A DNA stretch of 64,000 bases. Source: Vesta saturnalis. Its lineage: Eukaryota; Arthropoda; Insecta; Coleoptera; Lampyridae. The stretch lies in NCBI GenBank assembly GCA_036346205.1, contig JARFJB010002037.1:1924001-1988000 (forward strand), in the 5' to 3' direction. The position numbers and the translations under genes are program-made. This document shows positions 44,988 through 58,440 of this stretch, one piece after another (within the stretch, counting starts at the first letter, position 1; every line of letters begins with the position of its first letter). The notes under the pieces are model-generated. The model was not told where the DNA came from. It saw nothing but the letters and a program-made list of their open reading frames with translations, and searched no databases.

Positions 44988-47900
44988 GCTCACACGCTCA
45001 CACGCTCACACCCTCACACACTCACACTCACACTCACACACTCACACTCTCACACACTCTCACACACTCACACACTCACACACTCACACACTCACACACT
45101 CACACACTCACACACACTCACACACTCACACACTCACACACTCACACACACACACACCACACACTCACACCTCACACATCTCACACACACACACACACCA
45201 CACACCACACACTCACCACACTCACACACTCACACCACACACACACACCACACACCACACCCACACACCACACACCCACACCCACACCCACTCACACACC
45301 ACACACTCCACACCACACTCACACCTCACACACTCACACACTCACACACCCTCACACTCACACACTCACACACTCACACACTCACACACTCACACACTCA
45401 CACCACACACACACACACACTCACACACCTCACACACTCACACACCTCACACACTCACACACCACACACCACACCACACCACACACACCCACACCCACAC
45501 CACACACTCCACCTCACACATCACACACTCACACTCACACCACACTCACACACCTCACACACCCACACACACACACCACACACACACACACCACACACAC
45601 ACACTCCACCACACACTCACACACCACACACACTCACACACTCACACACTCACACAACTCACACAACTCACACACTCACACACTCCACACACTCACACAC
45701 TCAACACCACACACTCACACACTCACACCCATCACACACTCACACACTCACACACACTCACACACTCACACACCTCACACACTCACACACTCACACACTC
45801 CACACTCACACACTCACACATCACACACCACACACTCACACACTCAACACTCACACACTCACATCACACACACACCACACACTCACACACCCACACTCAC
45901 CCACACCACACACACACCTCACACACTCACACACTCCACACTCACCACACTCACACACTCCCACACACACTCACACACTCACACTCCACACCACTCACAC
46001 ACTCACACACTCACACACCACACACTCACACCTCACACACCTCCACACACTCACACACTCACACACTCACACTCCACACACTCACACACTCCACACACTC
46101 ACACACTCACACACTCACACACTCACACACTCACACACACTCACACACTCCACACCACACTCACACACTCCACACACTCACACACTCACACCACACACTC
46201 ACACACCACACTCCACACACTCACACACTCACACACTCACACACTCACACACTCACACACCACACTCACACACCTCACACACTCACACACTCACACCTCA
46301 CCACACCTCACACCACCTCACACACTCACACCACCTCACACACTCACACCTCACACACTCACACACACACACACTCCACACACCACACACTCACACTCAC
46401 ACCTCACACACCACACTACACACTCACACCACCACACTCACACACTCCACACACTCACACACACACTCACACACTCACACCACACACCACACTCACACAC
46501 TCACACACTCACACACTCACACCTCACACACTCACACACCTCACACACACTCACACACTCACACACACTCACACACTCCACACACTCCACACTCACACAC
46601 TCACACACTCCACCACACTCACTCACACTCACACACTCACACACTCCACACTCCACCACACACCTCACACACTCACACACTCACACTCCACACACCTCAC
46701 ACACTCCACACTCACACACTCACACCCACTCACACACTCACACACCACACACACTCACACCTACACTCACACACTCACACACTCCACACACTCACACACT
46801 CACACCACACACTCCACACTCACACACACTCACACACTCCACACACTCACACACTCACACATCACACACTCACACACCCACACACCACACACTCACACCA
46901 CCTCACACTCACACACCACTCACACACTCCACACACTCACACACTCACCACACTCACACACTCACACACTCACACACTCCACACACTCACACACTCACAC
47001 ACTCACACACCACACACTCACACTCACACACCACCCCCACCACCACACCCACACACCCACCCACACCACACCACACACCACACCCACACCCCACCCCCCC
47101 CCACCCCACACCACCCACACCCACACTCACACCACCCCACACCACACACCACACCACTCACACACACACCACCACCACACACTCACACACCACACCACAC
47201 ACACACCACACTCACACACTCACCACACTCACACACTCACACACCACACACTCACACACTCACACACTCACACACTCACACACTCACACACTCACACACT
47301 CACACACCACACACCCACACTCACACACTCACACCACACCACACACTCACCACACTCACACACCACACACTCACACACTCACACACTCACACCCACCACT
47401 CACACACTCACACCCACACTCACACACCACACACTCACACCACCACTCACACACTCACCACACACTCACACCTCACACATCACACACCCACACCACACAC
47501 ACACCCACACACCACACACCACACACTCACACACTCCACACCCACACTCCACACCACACTCCCACACACCACACACCTCACACACTCACACTCACACCCC
47601 ACACACCACACCACACACTCACACCCACACCACACTCACACACTCACACACTCACACACTCACACCACCACCACACCCACACCCACACACACACTCCACA
47701 CCCACACCCACACACACACACCACACACCCCCCACACCACACACCACACACCACACCACCCACCACACCACCACACACCACACCCCACACCCACACCACA
47801 CACTCACACACCCACACCACACACCACCCACACCTCACACACACCCCACACCACACACCACACCTCACACACCACACCTCACACCACCCACACACTCACA

Positions 47901-50900
47901 CACTCACACCCCACACCACACCCACACACCACACACACACCCACACCCACACCCACACCCACACACACCCACCACTCACACCCCCCCACACCCACACACT
48001 CACACACTCACACCCACACCACCACACACCACACCCACACCCACACCACCCACCCACACACACCCCACACCACACCCACACACACACCACACTCACACAC
48101 CACACCACACACCACACACCCACACACCACACACCACACACTCACACACACACACCCCACACACACACACACCCACACACTCACACACCACACACCACAC
48201 ACTCACACACCCACACATCACCACACACACCACACACTCACACACTCCACACCACACACCACCACACCACCACACACTCACACACTCACACACCCACCAC
48301 CCACACCACACACCACACACCACACACACCACACACTCACACACTCACACCCACACACCACACACCACACACATCACACACACTCACACACTCACACACC
48401 ACACACCACACCACACACCCACACACTCACACTCACACACCACACCCACACCCACACCACACACTCCACACCACATCCACACACCACACACACACCACAC
48501 ACTCCACACACCACACCACCACACACTCACACACCACACACCACACACCCACACCACACACCACACACTCACACACCCACACCACACACTCCACACACAC
48601 ACTCCACACACCACACACCACACACCACCTCACACACCACACACCTCACACACTCACACACTCACACACTCACACACCACACTCACACACTCACACACTC
48701 ACACACTCACACCACTCACACACCCACCCACACACTCACACCTCACACCACACACTCACACACACACCACACTCACACACCCCCACACACTCACACACCA
48801 CACACCACACACTCACACACCACACACTCACACACTCACACACTCACACACCCCACACCACACCACACCACACACTCACACACTCACACCACACCCCACA
48901 CCCACACTCACACACTCCACACACCACACACTCACACACTCACACCACACACCACACTCACCCCACACACCACACACCCACACACCACCCACACCTCACA
49001 CACCACCACACCCACACCCACACTCACACCCACCACCCACTCCACACACCCCACACTCACACCCACACACTCACACACCCTCACACACCCACACACTCAC
49101 ACACTCACACACTCACACACTCACCACACACTCACACCACCCACACTCACACACTCACACACTCACACACTCACACACTCACACACCCACACCACACACT
49201 CACACACTCACACACTCACACACTCACACCCACACACTCACACACTCACACCTCACACACTCCACACTCCACACTCCACACTCACACACCTCACACTCCA
49301 CACTCACACACTCACACACTCACACACTCACACCTCACACACTCACAACTCACACACTCACACACCCACACACTCACACTCCCACCACACTCACACACTC
49401 ACACACCTCACCACCTCACACACACACACTCACACACCCACACCTCACACACTCACACACTCACACACTCACCACTCACACACTCACACACTCACACACT
49501 CCACACTCACACACTCACACACCACACTCACACACACCACACACCACACCCACACCACCACACTCCACACTCACACACACACACTCCACCACCACACACC
49601 ACACACTCACACACCACACCCACCTCACACTCCACACTCACCACACTCACACACTCACACCTCCACACCTCACACACTCACACACTCACACTCACACACC
49701 ACCACACCTCCACACCACACTCACACCTCACACCCACCACACACCACACACTCACACCCCACACTCACAACCACACTCACACCACCTCACACACACCTCA
49801 CACACCACACTCACACCACACACCACACCACACACTACACACTCACACACCACCACACCTCACACCACCACCCACACCCACACACCACACACTCACCACT
49901 CACACACACCACACCCACACTCACACACCACACTCACCTCACACTCACACACTCCCCACCCCACACACCCACTCACCACACACTCACACCACACACACCA
50001 ACTCACACCTCACACACACTCACACCCCACACACTCCACACTCCACACTCCACACTCACAACTCCACACACCACACCTCACACTCACACACTCCACACCA
50101 CCTCACACACTCACACACCTCACACACTCACACACTCACACTCACACACTCACACACTCACCACACTCACACTCACACTCACACACTCACACACTCCACA
50201 CACTCACACACACTCACACACTCACACACTCACACCTCACACACCACACACTCACACACTCACACTCACACTCACCACACTCACACCTCACACTCACACA
50301 CTCACACACTCACACTCACACTCACACACTCACACACTCACACACTCCACACTCACCTCACACACCACACACACATCACACTCACACCCACACACTCACA
50401 CACTCACACACACTCACACACTCCACCTACACACTCACAACTCACACCTCACACTCCACACTCACACACTCACACACTCCACACACTCACACACTCACAC
50501 ACTCACACTCACACTCCACACATCATCACACACTCACACACTAGCCACACACTCAAAAACCCACACCCCTAAACACTCACAAACTAACACCTCACACACC
50601 ACACACTCACACACTCACACACTCACACTCCACACTCACACACCTCACACACTCACACACACTCACACACTCACACACACCATCACACACTCACACCACA
50701 CTCACACTCCACACTCACACCTCACACCACACTCACACACTCCACACACTCCACACACTCACACACTCACACACTCACACACTCCACACACTCACACACC
50801 ACCACACTCACACACTCACACACTCACACTCACACACTCACACACTCACACACTCACACTACTCCACTACCACACGTCACACACTCACACAGTCATTCAC

Positions 50901-51183
50901 TCACACACTCACGCTCACACACTCACACACTCACACACTCTCACACACACTCACACACTCACACACTCACACACTCACACACTCACACACACTCACACAC
51001 TCACACACACACTCACACACTCACACACTCACACACTCACACACACACACACACCACACACTCACATACTCACACAGTCACACACTCACACAGTCATTCA
51101 CTCACACACTCACGCTCACACACTCACACACTCACACACTCTCACACACACTCACACACTCAGACACTCACACACTCACACAC
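44800..51183. repeat. 6.4 kb CACACACT-type satellite, G-free on + strand
   Basis: Array built from ACTCACAC/CACACACT units mixed with (CA)n and, in the middle (about 47000-49000), irregular CCACACCCACACC sequence. From about 45005 to about 50540 I saw no G on the + strand. Units are cleaner near both edges. ORFs called on the minus strand here (Cys/Val/Trp-rich) are only translations of the repeat. Confidence 0.95.
50885..51165. repeat. higher-order repeat, ~193 bp period, at the array's right edge
   Basis: ACACAGTCATTCACTCACAC followed by ACTCACGCTCACAC occurs at about 50887 and again at about 51080, with the same spacing of CTCTCACAC afterwards. This points to duplication of a larger unit at the edge. 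Confidence 0.75.
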
Positions 51184-51830
51184 GATTATTGCGCCTTATG
51201 AGGAAGACGTTGAATATGATCATCAGGTTAGTATACGATGTTCATCGTCTGTTTTAGGAATCAGTTTTAAAAAGACTGCACCTCGAGAAGTATCACCCAT
51301 GTCATTTTACTCCGGTGCAAAATTTATTGCCAGCGGATCTACTATTAAGATATCAATTTGCAAGTGATATCCGAAACATGCTAAATCTCGATCTCACCTA
51401 TGTCGATAGAATGTTATTTACCGACGAAGCTACCTTCACCCGTCGTGGTATTGTTAAGCCAAAGGACGATCATATTTGGGCAATTTTGATTTTATAGGAG
51501 AAAGGCATTTCCAGCATGATTTTAAAATAAACGTATGTTGTTGGATCATTGTTAACAAATTCCTAGGACCATCCGAGTTACCCCAGTATTTGAATGTAGA
51601 GAATTACTTACATTTGTTGCAAAATTGCTTAATTGATCTATTGGAAGAATTGCCACTGAATTTAGGGCAAACTATGTTGTTTATGAAAGATGGTGCACCG
51701 CCGCATTTTTGAGAGAAGTCAGAATATATTTAAATACCAACTTTCCTGAACGCTGGATAGGTCGTGGTAGCCATTTCTCCTGGCCAGCATGTAGCCCAGA
51801 AGAAAATTGAAGACATATCGAATAATTAAT
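51184..51830 (+). pseudogene. Tc3-like (IS630/Tc1/mariner) transposase fragment
   Basis: Begins right at the end of the satellite. Recognisable blocks: KYHPCHFTPVQNLLPADLLL (about 51280-51345), MLFTDEATFTRRG (first catalytic Asp intact, about 51410-51450), a frameshift near 51480, HFQHDFKINVCCW, MLFMKDGAPPHF (second Asp, about 51680-51710), a stop, then ERWIGRGSHFSWPACSPEEN. It ends at a TGA at about 51808. The third acidic box (SPDL in the family) reads SPEE and the C-terminal ~70 residues are absent. The helix-turn-helix N-terminus has been replaced by the array. Confidence 0.85.
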
Positions 51831-52360
51831 GTGACATTATTAAAGTTATAAATGTTATTTAGCATTTTTCTTAATTTGTTTTCTAAGTAAAATATAGTGC
51901 GTTCCTAATTAGGACTTTAATTTAAAGTACCATACACATTTTTGATGTTAAAAATGTGATTATCTCGAAAACCGTTATGTTTTAAGATTATTAACAAGTA
52001 TACTCTTTTATTGTTAAATTAACTTGGCTTCTACAAAAGTAACCTTAACTTAAACGTCAAATGTGTGGGCCTCTGAAAAACACAGTGAAAAATAGGTAGA
52101 AAATTATTGTTTCTCATACCAAAAAACCCCTAGTACTAAATTTTTATGTATAAACGTTTAAAAACATTAAGTTATTGCAAAAAATAAATCTTAAAATGTA
52201 ATCCTCTTTCTTATTAGCAAGATTTTATTAAATAAAGCAAGTCGGTTCAAATCGTAATATTTTAAAGTGAAGAATCTACTATAATTTTATGTACAATTAC
52301 TTAAGGACCACCCCGTATAGCTAGTAAGTTTCGTGCATTTTGGGTTGGCTTATTTCTAAT
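51831..52360. other. AT-rich 3' part of a Tc3-like element
   Basis: Ends near 52318 with TTACTTAAGGACCACCCCGT, which looks like a terminal repeat end for this element type, but the matching left end is not seen (it may have been lost to the array). Confidence 0.45.
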
Positions 52361-52362
52361 TA

Positions 52363-52395
52363 GTTTGTGTTTTTTTATGATATGCGGTAAGCGAA

Positions 52396-52457
<62 letters not shown>

Positions 52458-52490
52458 CGCTTACTGCATGTCATAAAAAAACACAAACAA
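52363..52490. repeat. perfect-looking hairpin with (AT)n loop
   Basis: Left arm TTTGTGTTTTTTTATGATAT and GCGGTAAGCGAAATATG, centre (AT)n about 52399-52454, right arm ATATTTCGCTTACTGCATG and TCATAAAAAAACACAAAC. Arms of about 38 bp with two or three mismatches. Confidence 0.85.
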
Positions 52491-53225
52491 CACAAACCGG
52501 TATGTTTGGAGAGGGTATAAATTTACACACTTTGTACAGTTTTATACTTTTTTGTACACTTTTGTGCAAATATTCATACAGTAACCACTTTGAGGAGGTG
52601 TTGTCCATATTCCCTCTACTTTGTTTTATCGTTAGTAGTGTTGTAAAGGCTCAGCATAAACAAATATTTAAGTTTAGGCTGGGGGTTTCCTGGCTAAAAA
52701 AGTTATTAAATACGCATAGTTCTGCTTCTCAATCAGGTCTACGTGTAACTAAAAAACAAAATTCACTTCGTTCGGCTGCTATTGTAATATATTGATATTG
52801 TTATTTAAAGAAACTTTTAGACACCATGGAAGAACATATCAGTCTGCATTAAATTACAATTTTCATTTCAGAAAAGTGAAGTTTATAGTGAAATAACATT
52901 GGAAATGCCAATTATCAAGTGTATCAGAGGTTACGGATACACTTCTATATCTAGTGGGTTAAAAATGTTAATCAAATAATGACTGCTTGTTCAATTTGAC
53001 AATTACGTTTTAAAATAGAAAACGGAAACTTATGAAGTATCGAATAACTTACTTATAAAACTATGTAAATTTTACATGAAACATTACATTTGATAATGCA
53101 TTACGTGCTTTCTGTTGCAGTTGATTTAGTGGGTTATTTAGTTAATAAAAAATAGGTTATTAATTAATAACTTTGGATATGATCTAATATATCAAAATAC
53201 AAGTTTGTTCAGCTTATGACTTTAG
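52491..53225. other. unrecognised, one 97-residue ORF
   Basis: A + strand ORF at 52502-52795 (starting MFGEGINLHTLYSFILFC) matches no family I know and has no start or promoter context. The rest is AT-rich. Confidence 0.3.
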
Positions 53226-54395
53226 TTATTTTGAACGGTTTTACTTATACTAATGAAATTTGGAGGGTGAATGTAAACGGATATAAGCTTCTCACCTAGT
53301 CATGACAAGTGACGTAATAATCATATATGACGTCACAGGACCACAGTGACCAATAATTTTAAATAGTACCTTATGGTAAGTGACATCTCGTTTGAAAGGT
53401 ATTAAAATTATAAATAAAATAAATATATATAAATAAAAATGAATCGCCAAATGTGTTGCTAAGCGCAAAACTCGAGAACAGCTGGACCAATTCTGCCAAT
53501 TTTTTTTTCGAGTAATGGTTGAAGTCTAAGGAAAGTTTTTATGAAGAGAAAAATTGGTAAAATCTCCCGGAAAAACGTGATAACCTAATTTTTCGTTTTA
53601 ATTATTGTAACACGGCGCGCGCCCTAGCCCTCATACTTTCTCTCTCACACATCGACCATTTATCTCACCGCGAATGCGAGAGTGCATTTATTTGTTATTA
53701 TTAAGCCACTGGTATCTGTGCATGGTGTTGGAATAATTAATTTTTTATTCTTCCATTCGCTAATATCGCTTATATGACTGTTTTAGCGTTAAGCAGAATA
53801 AGAGAATAACCAATTATTTCAGTTCATTCTGTCTACATGAAACAAAAGTGACGTAATGGTGTATCCAGTTTCAGTAACCATGTACTACAACGGGAGTTGT
53901 AATGTCTAATGAACTGTGAATACACCAAATTGGTTAAATGTTCAGTTAATGCAGCAGTCTTTGTGTGAAGTACCAAAACAAAGAAATCAACCTAGACTCA
54001 AATCAAGTTAGAGAGCAATTTAAATTTAACTTTAGGTATTATTAACTTTAGGTTATTGATTTATAATTTTTGTAGCAATCTTAATAGGTAATCTGTGTAT
54101 GTAAAATTCAAAGTCCTGACTGACTCAGTGACTGACTGATATATCAAAGCACAGTCTAAACCGCTGGTCCTACAGACTTGACAGAGGGTGTGTTCTTTTG
54201 AAGGGTAGGTATCCACTAAGAAAGGGATTTTTTGAAATTCCACCCCTAAGGGAGTAAAATGACGGGTTGAGTTTTTTTTAACTTTTTTATTCCATGGGTC
54301 GATTGACTCGAATAATTATGAGACACGTGTATCACAAAATTTAAATATCTCCCTCCCCATTCTGAGATCGCAGCAGCGCGCGACGGGTACGGCTC

Positions 54396-54396
<1 letters not shown>

Positions 54397-54465
<69 letters not shown>
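54397..54465. repeat. (AT)n microsatellite
   Basis: AT tract directly joined to the transposase C-terminal fragment. Confidence 0.95.
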
Positions 54466-54468
<3 letters not shown>

Positions 54469-54680
54469 GCCTGACACCATTAGATTTTTTTCTGTGGGGG
54501 TACTTAAAATCTAAGGTTTACGCTACAGCACCTGGCAGTATGCACATTTTGAAACAAAGAATTGTTGAAGAATGTAGAGCAATTTCCGCAGACACATTTG
54601 AACTAGTACGACAAGAGTTTAGCAATAGGATGCATTACTGTCTGGAATTAAGTGGAGCACATTTCCAACATTTACTATAA
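54466..54680 (+). pseudogene. Tc3-like transposase, C-terminal fragment
   Basis: Reads SLTPLDFFLWGYLKSKVYAT, RIVEECRAISADTF, FSNRMHYCLELSGAHFQHLL and stops at 54680. It corresponds to the region after the third catalytic box of the family (SPDLTPLDFFLWG); the acidic box itself is cut off at the microsatellite. The start seen by ORF callers is only a translation of (AT)n. Confidence 0.85.
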
Positions 54681-54975
54681 GAATTGGTCCTTGAATCTTG
54701 ATTAATTAAATGCTAAACTATAATTTTAGTGTTTATTTAATTTTTCTATCAAAATCAACATAAACCCTAACAAAATTGTCACTTGCTATAAGGTACTATT
54801 TAAAATTATTGGTCACTGTGGCCCTGTGACGTCATATATGACTATTACGTCACTTGTCATGACTAGTCGAGAAGCTTATATCCCTTTATATTCACCCTCC
54901 AAATTTCATTAGTATAAGTAAAACCGTTCAAAAGATACAAGGGGGGAGGAGGGGACTTTTCACTAGCACTGTATA

Positions 54976-56450
54976 GTGTTTCCGCAATCTGTTTTATTAA
55001 TTGAAATGAAACTAACCTTATAATAATTTCATTAATGAGGTAGATACTACATTCACAGTATGTATTAAAGAAGGCATATTTAGCAGTTTTTAATTGTAAT
55101 GTAACAAGATTTACATTACATTACATTAGATTTACATTAGGTTATTTTAACTTGTGGTATTACTTCTGCTACCATTCTAATCGATACAGTTAGTGATCGG
55201 CTGACCTTTAAAGCACATAAAAGTCATAAAACTTAGCAGACAATCATTGACAATTCTGTGTCTAATAAAGGCCAATTGCAAATACAATTTAATATAGAGT
55301 TCTTTGGAGGTAGCAAATTCGAAAGTACCATTTACGATTAGGAAGCTTTGTCAAAGACATTAAAACCCTCATATGTATCTACGCCATTTACATGAGTGTT
55401 AAAAATCATAGTACATTGGGTAAACTGCAAACATTTTTCAACAAATTTCAGTATTTTGAAATACAAAAATATGTCGGTACCTCCTTTAACTCACAGATAC
55501 TACTTAGTACTTTATTTAAGTTTAACATTACTTTAGAACAATAACTTCTGTTAATAATAATTTTTTTAGTTCGAATTTTAGCTCTAACTTTTTATGTGGG
55601 AATTGAAATTAACCATAACATCCTGTAATACATTTATACAGTAATTTGTTGTTTATTAGATCGTTCATTACTAAATTAGGTACGTGTACAAAACGTTCAG
55701 AGGTAATAAAAAGCTGAGTAAGTGGTAGTTCGTATTACACATAGGTCGCTTCTCATATGCTCTATAGGAGTATAAAAAGCATAGTTGACAAATCGGTTGG
55801 TAATGCCTATTACGCACTAGTTTATATCACGCGTGCGTAATAGGCTACTTACCACCCTTACTATGTATTATACTGGTACGTACCAGTTTCTATTGAAAAC
55901 TCTTGAAATCGTTGTAAAAAGCAAAAAACACATAGAGTAACCTTTTCATTGTTTTCATTATACGTTACATTCATAGTTTCATGTCTGTTTAAGTTCATAA
56001 TCTTATTGTTATAAACGTCTTTCAGTTCACAATGTAAAAGATTGTTTCTTTCTATTGAATACGTAATGTCTTTAGATATGCATACTTAACGTTAATTAAG
56101 CTTTTATTTTTACCTAGGTAACGTTTTGTCCAAAAAACGTTAATAAACGCATTATTTTGTGTAAATGAAAGGTTTTTTTTTTCTATTTTGAGTTCATAAT
56201 TACGATTGGCAGTGGTATTTCAACGTATGTGAAATACAAAAAAAAAACACCATAACATAACCATTCTTCCGTGATGAGTTGCAGTTGAAATAACATGAAA
56301 CACTCTTTTACTTAATCGCTGTGGAAAAAATCATGACTTAATGCAAATAAACTCTAATGGGGTTATTATTTAAATTAAACTAAATTTACTGTTAATTTTT
56401 AAATCTGACAATCAGTGTCAACCTACATGTATACGCGCAACAATATTACA
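54976..56450. other. AT-rich, no gene seen
   Basis: No coding or repeat structure that I can support over about 1.5 kb. Short poly-A/T runs only. Confidence 0.45.
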
Positions 56451-56454
56451 GGTT

Positions 56455-58440
56455 AATTTAGTTTTCAGCGAAAGCTTTCTCTAAATTTCCTATATGTATG
56501 ATTGCAACAAGTAAAGCAAGAACATGCATCAGTGACGAAGAATTTTTGCTTTTTACGTGATTTAACCCTAAAGGTTCAGTCTTCAAATCCCGATCTGAAA
56601 ATGTAATATTTTCTTTCCGCAACCAACTTTGTGTGTCCGCTTTTTTCCAAGTTCCAGTTTTTTTTTTAATAATTGTGGACCTGAACAGGATAAATTTGGC
56701 CAATCGTGCTAAAGCATACAGAAACACTTAGGAGGATGGATAAAGGGACATTGAATTGCTAAGAGATGCCTTACATTTTTTCATATCATAAGTAAGAGGA
56801 AAACAGGAACTAGGGAGATCATTCCAGAGTTTGGAAGCCGTGCAAAAGAATGTGGACTGCGCCCGTTTGGCACAACAAGTGGAGATTTGTACCGTATATT
56901 GATGATGAGAATGAGCGAACCTAGTATTCCTAGCCAAGGTAGGCCGAGATGGTATCAAAGAATGTAATTCAGCAGCGCAATAGTCATTGCAATACCGATA
57001 ATACAAAGAAAGAACTTAAACGATTCTGCAATGCTCAAAGTGACTATATGTCATAAATTAAGGGCGGGTCATTTATAAGACTAATCACTCTTTTTTGACT
57101 AGGATCAATGATATCTAGAGCGTATTGGGGAGCACCAACCCAGAGGTGAGAATTATATTCCAGATGAGGTCGAATTTGGGCCTTATACAGCAGAAAGAGT
57201 TGTCGGGAGGTAAAGTACTGCTTAGATCTATACAAAAAGCCTATTTTACGAGCAGCTGTTTTGGTAGCTACGGAAGGTGGTCAACCCATGATAAATTTCA
57301 AGATACAGTCATTCTCAACGGAGTAATAGTGTCTGAAAACTTAAGATCTGAGCCATTCATACTTACAACAAGAAATGATTGATCTTTACTGGCGGACACA
57401 AGGCAACACTGAGTTTCGTTAGCATCAAATTTAACTAAATTATTGCTTCCCCATTCGAGAATACATTGAATGTCTTTGTTAATTGAATTTGCCATTTAAG
57501 CTTTAATATCTTGAGACATAGAAGGTAGATTATCATATTGAGTAGACTGAGATAAAATTCAATGAAGAGTGCCGTCGTCAGCAAAGTAATGGATCGGATT
57601 AGTTGTTGAAGAAATAAGGTCATTTATGTATAGCAGGAAAAGTGTAGGCCCTATAAGAGATCCCTGTGGCACGCCCGCGTTAATGTTAACTTCTTTAGAA
57701 AAATAGCAATCAACTACGACACGTAGTCGTAAAAGTTAGCAACTTCTCTACAAGGCGAGAATGGTAAGACGCGTTGTCCATTATTATTAAAGATTCCGTT
57801 AAATTTGGTAGAAGCTGTCCTCTTAACCACTTTTCAAATAAATCCGGGTCCATACTGTCATGGTAATCGCTGGATCTAGAAATTGAAGGAAATATCAAAG
57901 TGCAATTTTTGACGAACTTATTACCCACATGTAAAATTGTATACCTTCTTGCTTAAGACGACTGATCAGGATTTTTGACTGATTTGGGGTTGTCGTCCTG
58001 CCATGATAGTTTTGGAGATCTCCTTCGAATACCCACGTTTCATCTAGAAGCACTACTGAAAGAGGTGAGGCAGATTCCATATTTTTTTACATATTCTCTT
58101 AAAAATGAAACACGCGATGCCGCGATGTTGGTTTTTTCGCAATATGCTCTTTTTATATTTAAATCCGATTGTATGGTAGGTCGAGATGCAGTTAGTAATT
58201 CCTTAACTGCTAGGGTACTTTGTAATGTAGTTAAGGTTACTGGCTTTTTATCAGCATGTATACAGTATATTGTATCCCTGATTGTGTACTGAAATCCCTC
58301 GGGAATGTCACTTTTTGGCTTTCTACGAGATCTTTTTTTCCTTCTCAGAAGACTAAATTGTAGTGTTTTCCGCTGCTCGTTCTTTTGCAGCGTCAACAGC
58401 ACGTACATAACCAAAATTATCTTTTTCTTTTTTAAAGTAG
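56455..58440 (-). pseudogene. Tc1-like DDE transposase split by a LINE
   Basis: Minus-strand transposase in two parts. Part one, 58414 to about 57722: a basic N-terminal region (RRKKRSRRKPKSDIPEGFQY), RTTTPNQSKI, the first catalytic box VVLLDETWVFEG (about 58055), YHDSMDPDLFEKWLRGQLLP, and the second box IIMDNASYHSRLVEKLL (about 57760). A frameshift lies near 58075 and another near 57910. Part two, about 56657-56458: TWKKADTQSWLRKENITFSD, the part that normally follows the second box. Between them is the LINE at 56657-57720. The third acidic box is not recognisable. The family (DDE_3-like, LDETWV / MDNASYH) is common in arthropods. Confidence 0.85.
56657..57720 (-). mobile_element. 5'-truncated LINE inserted in the Tc1-like transposase
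   Basis: Minus strand. It starts near 57720 within the RT domain: VVVDCYFSK, GVPQGSLIGPTLFLLYINDL (about 57690-57625), HYFADDGTLH with the catalytic FADD (about 57595), ILEWGSNNLVKFDANETQC, YKAQIRPHLEYNSHLWVGAP (about 57190-57130), FCTASKLWNDLPSSCFP (about 56840), a stop, a short 3' UTR and a poly-A tail (T run at about 56658-56668 on +). Several in-frame stops. Classic LINE signs: 5' truncation, 3' poly-A, and a host coding sequence continuing on both sides. Confidence 0.9.

Larger units (their letters stand above)
53229..54973 (+). mobile_element. Tc3-like element with ~160 bp TIRs and replaced interior
   Basis: The inverted repeats 53229-53390 and 54775-54935 share TTGAACGGTTTTACTTATAC, TAATGAAATTTGGAGGGTGA, TATATGACGTCACAGG and TAAATAGTACCTTAT. 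The right outer end continues to CACTAGCACTGTATA (about 54961-54975). Inside, only the C-terminal part of a transposase (54466-54680) remains. About 53405-54396 is foreign-looking: it starts with a TATATATAAATAAAAATGAATCG-type block and ends GACGGGTACGGCTCGTG before (AT)n, in the style of an inserted non-autonomous element. Confidence 0.7.

Noticed and set aside
47644..48642. Open frames on the minus strand rich in Cys, Val and Trp
   Set aside because: They are translations of the CACACACT array. The minus strand lacks C, so stops are rare. There is no gene evidence.
44800..51183. CRISPR array
   Set aside because: No spacers. It is a continuous short tandem repeat in a eukaryotic setting.
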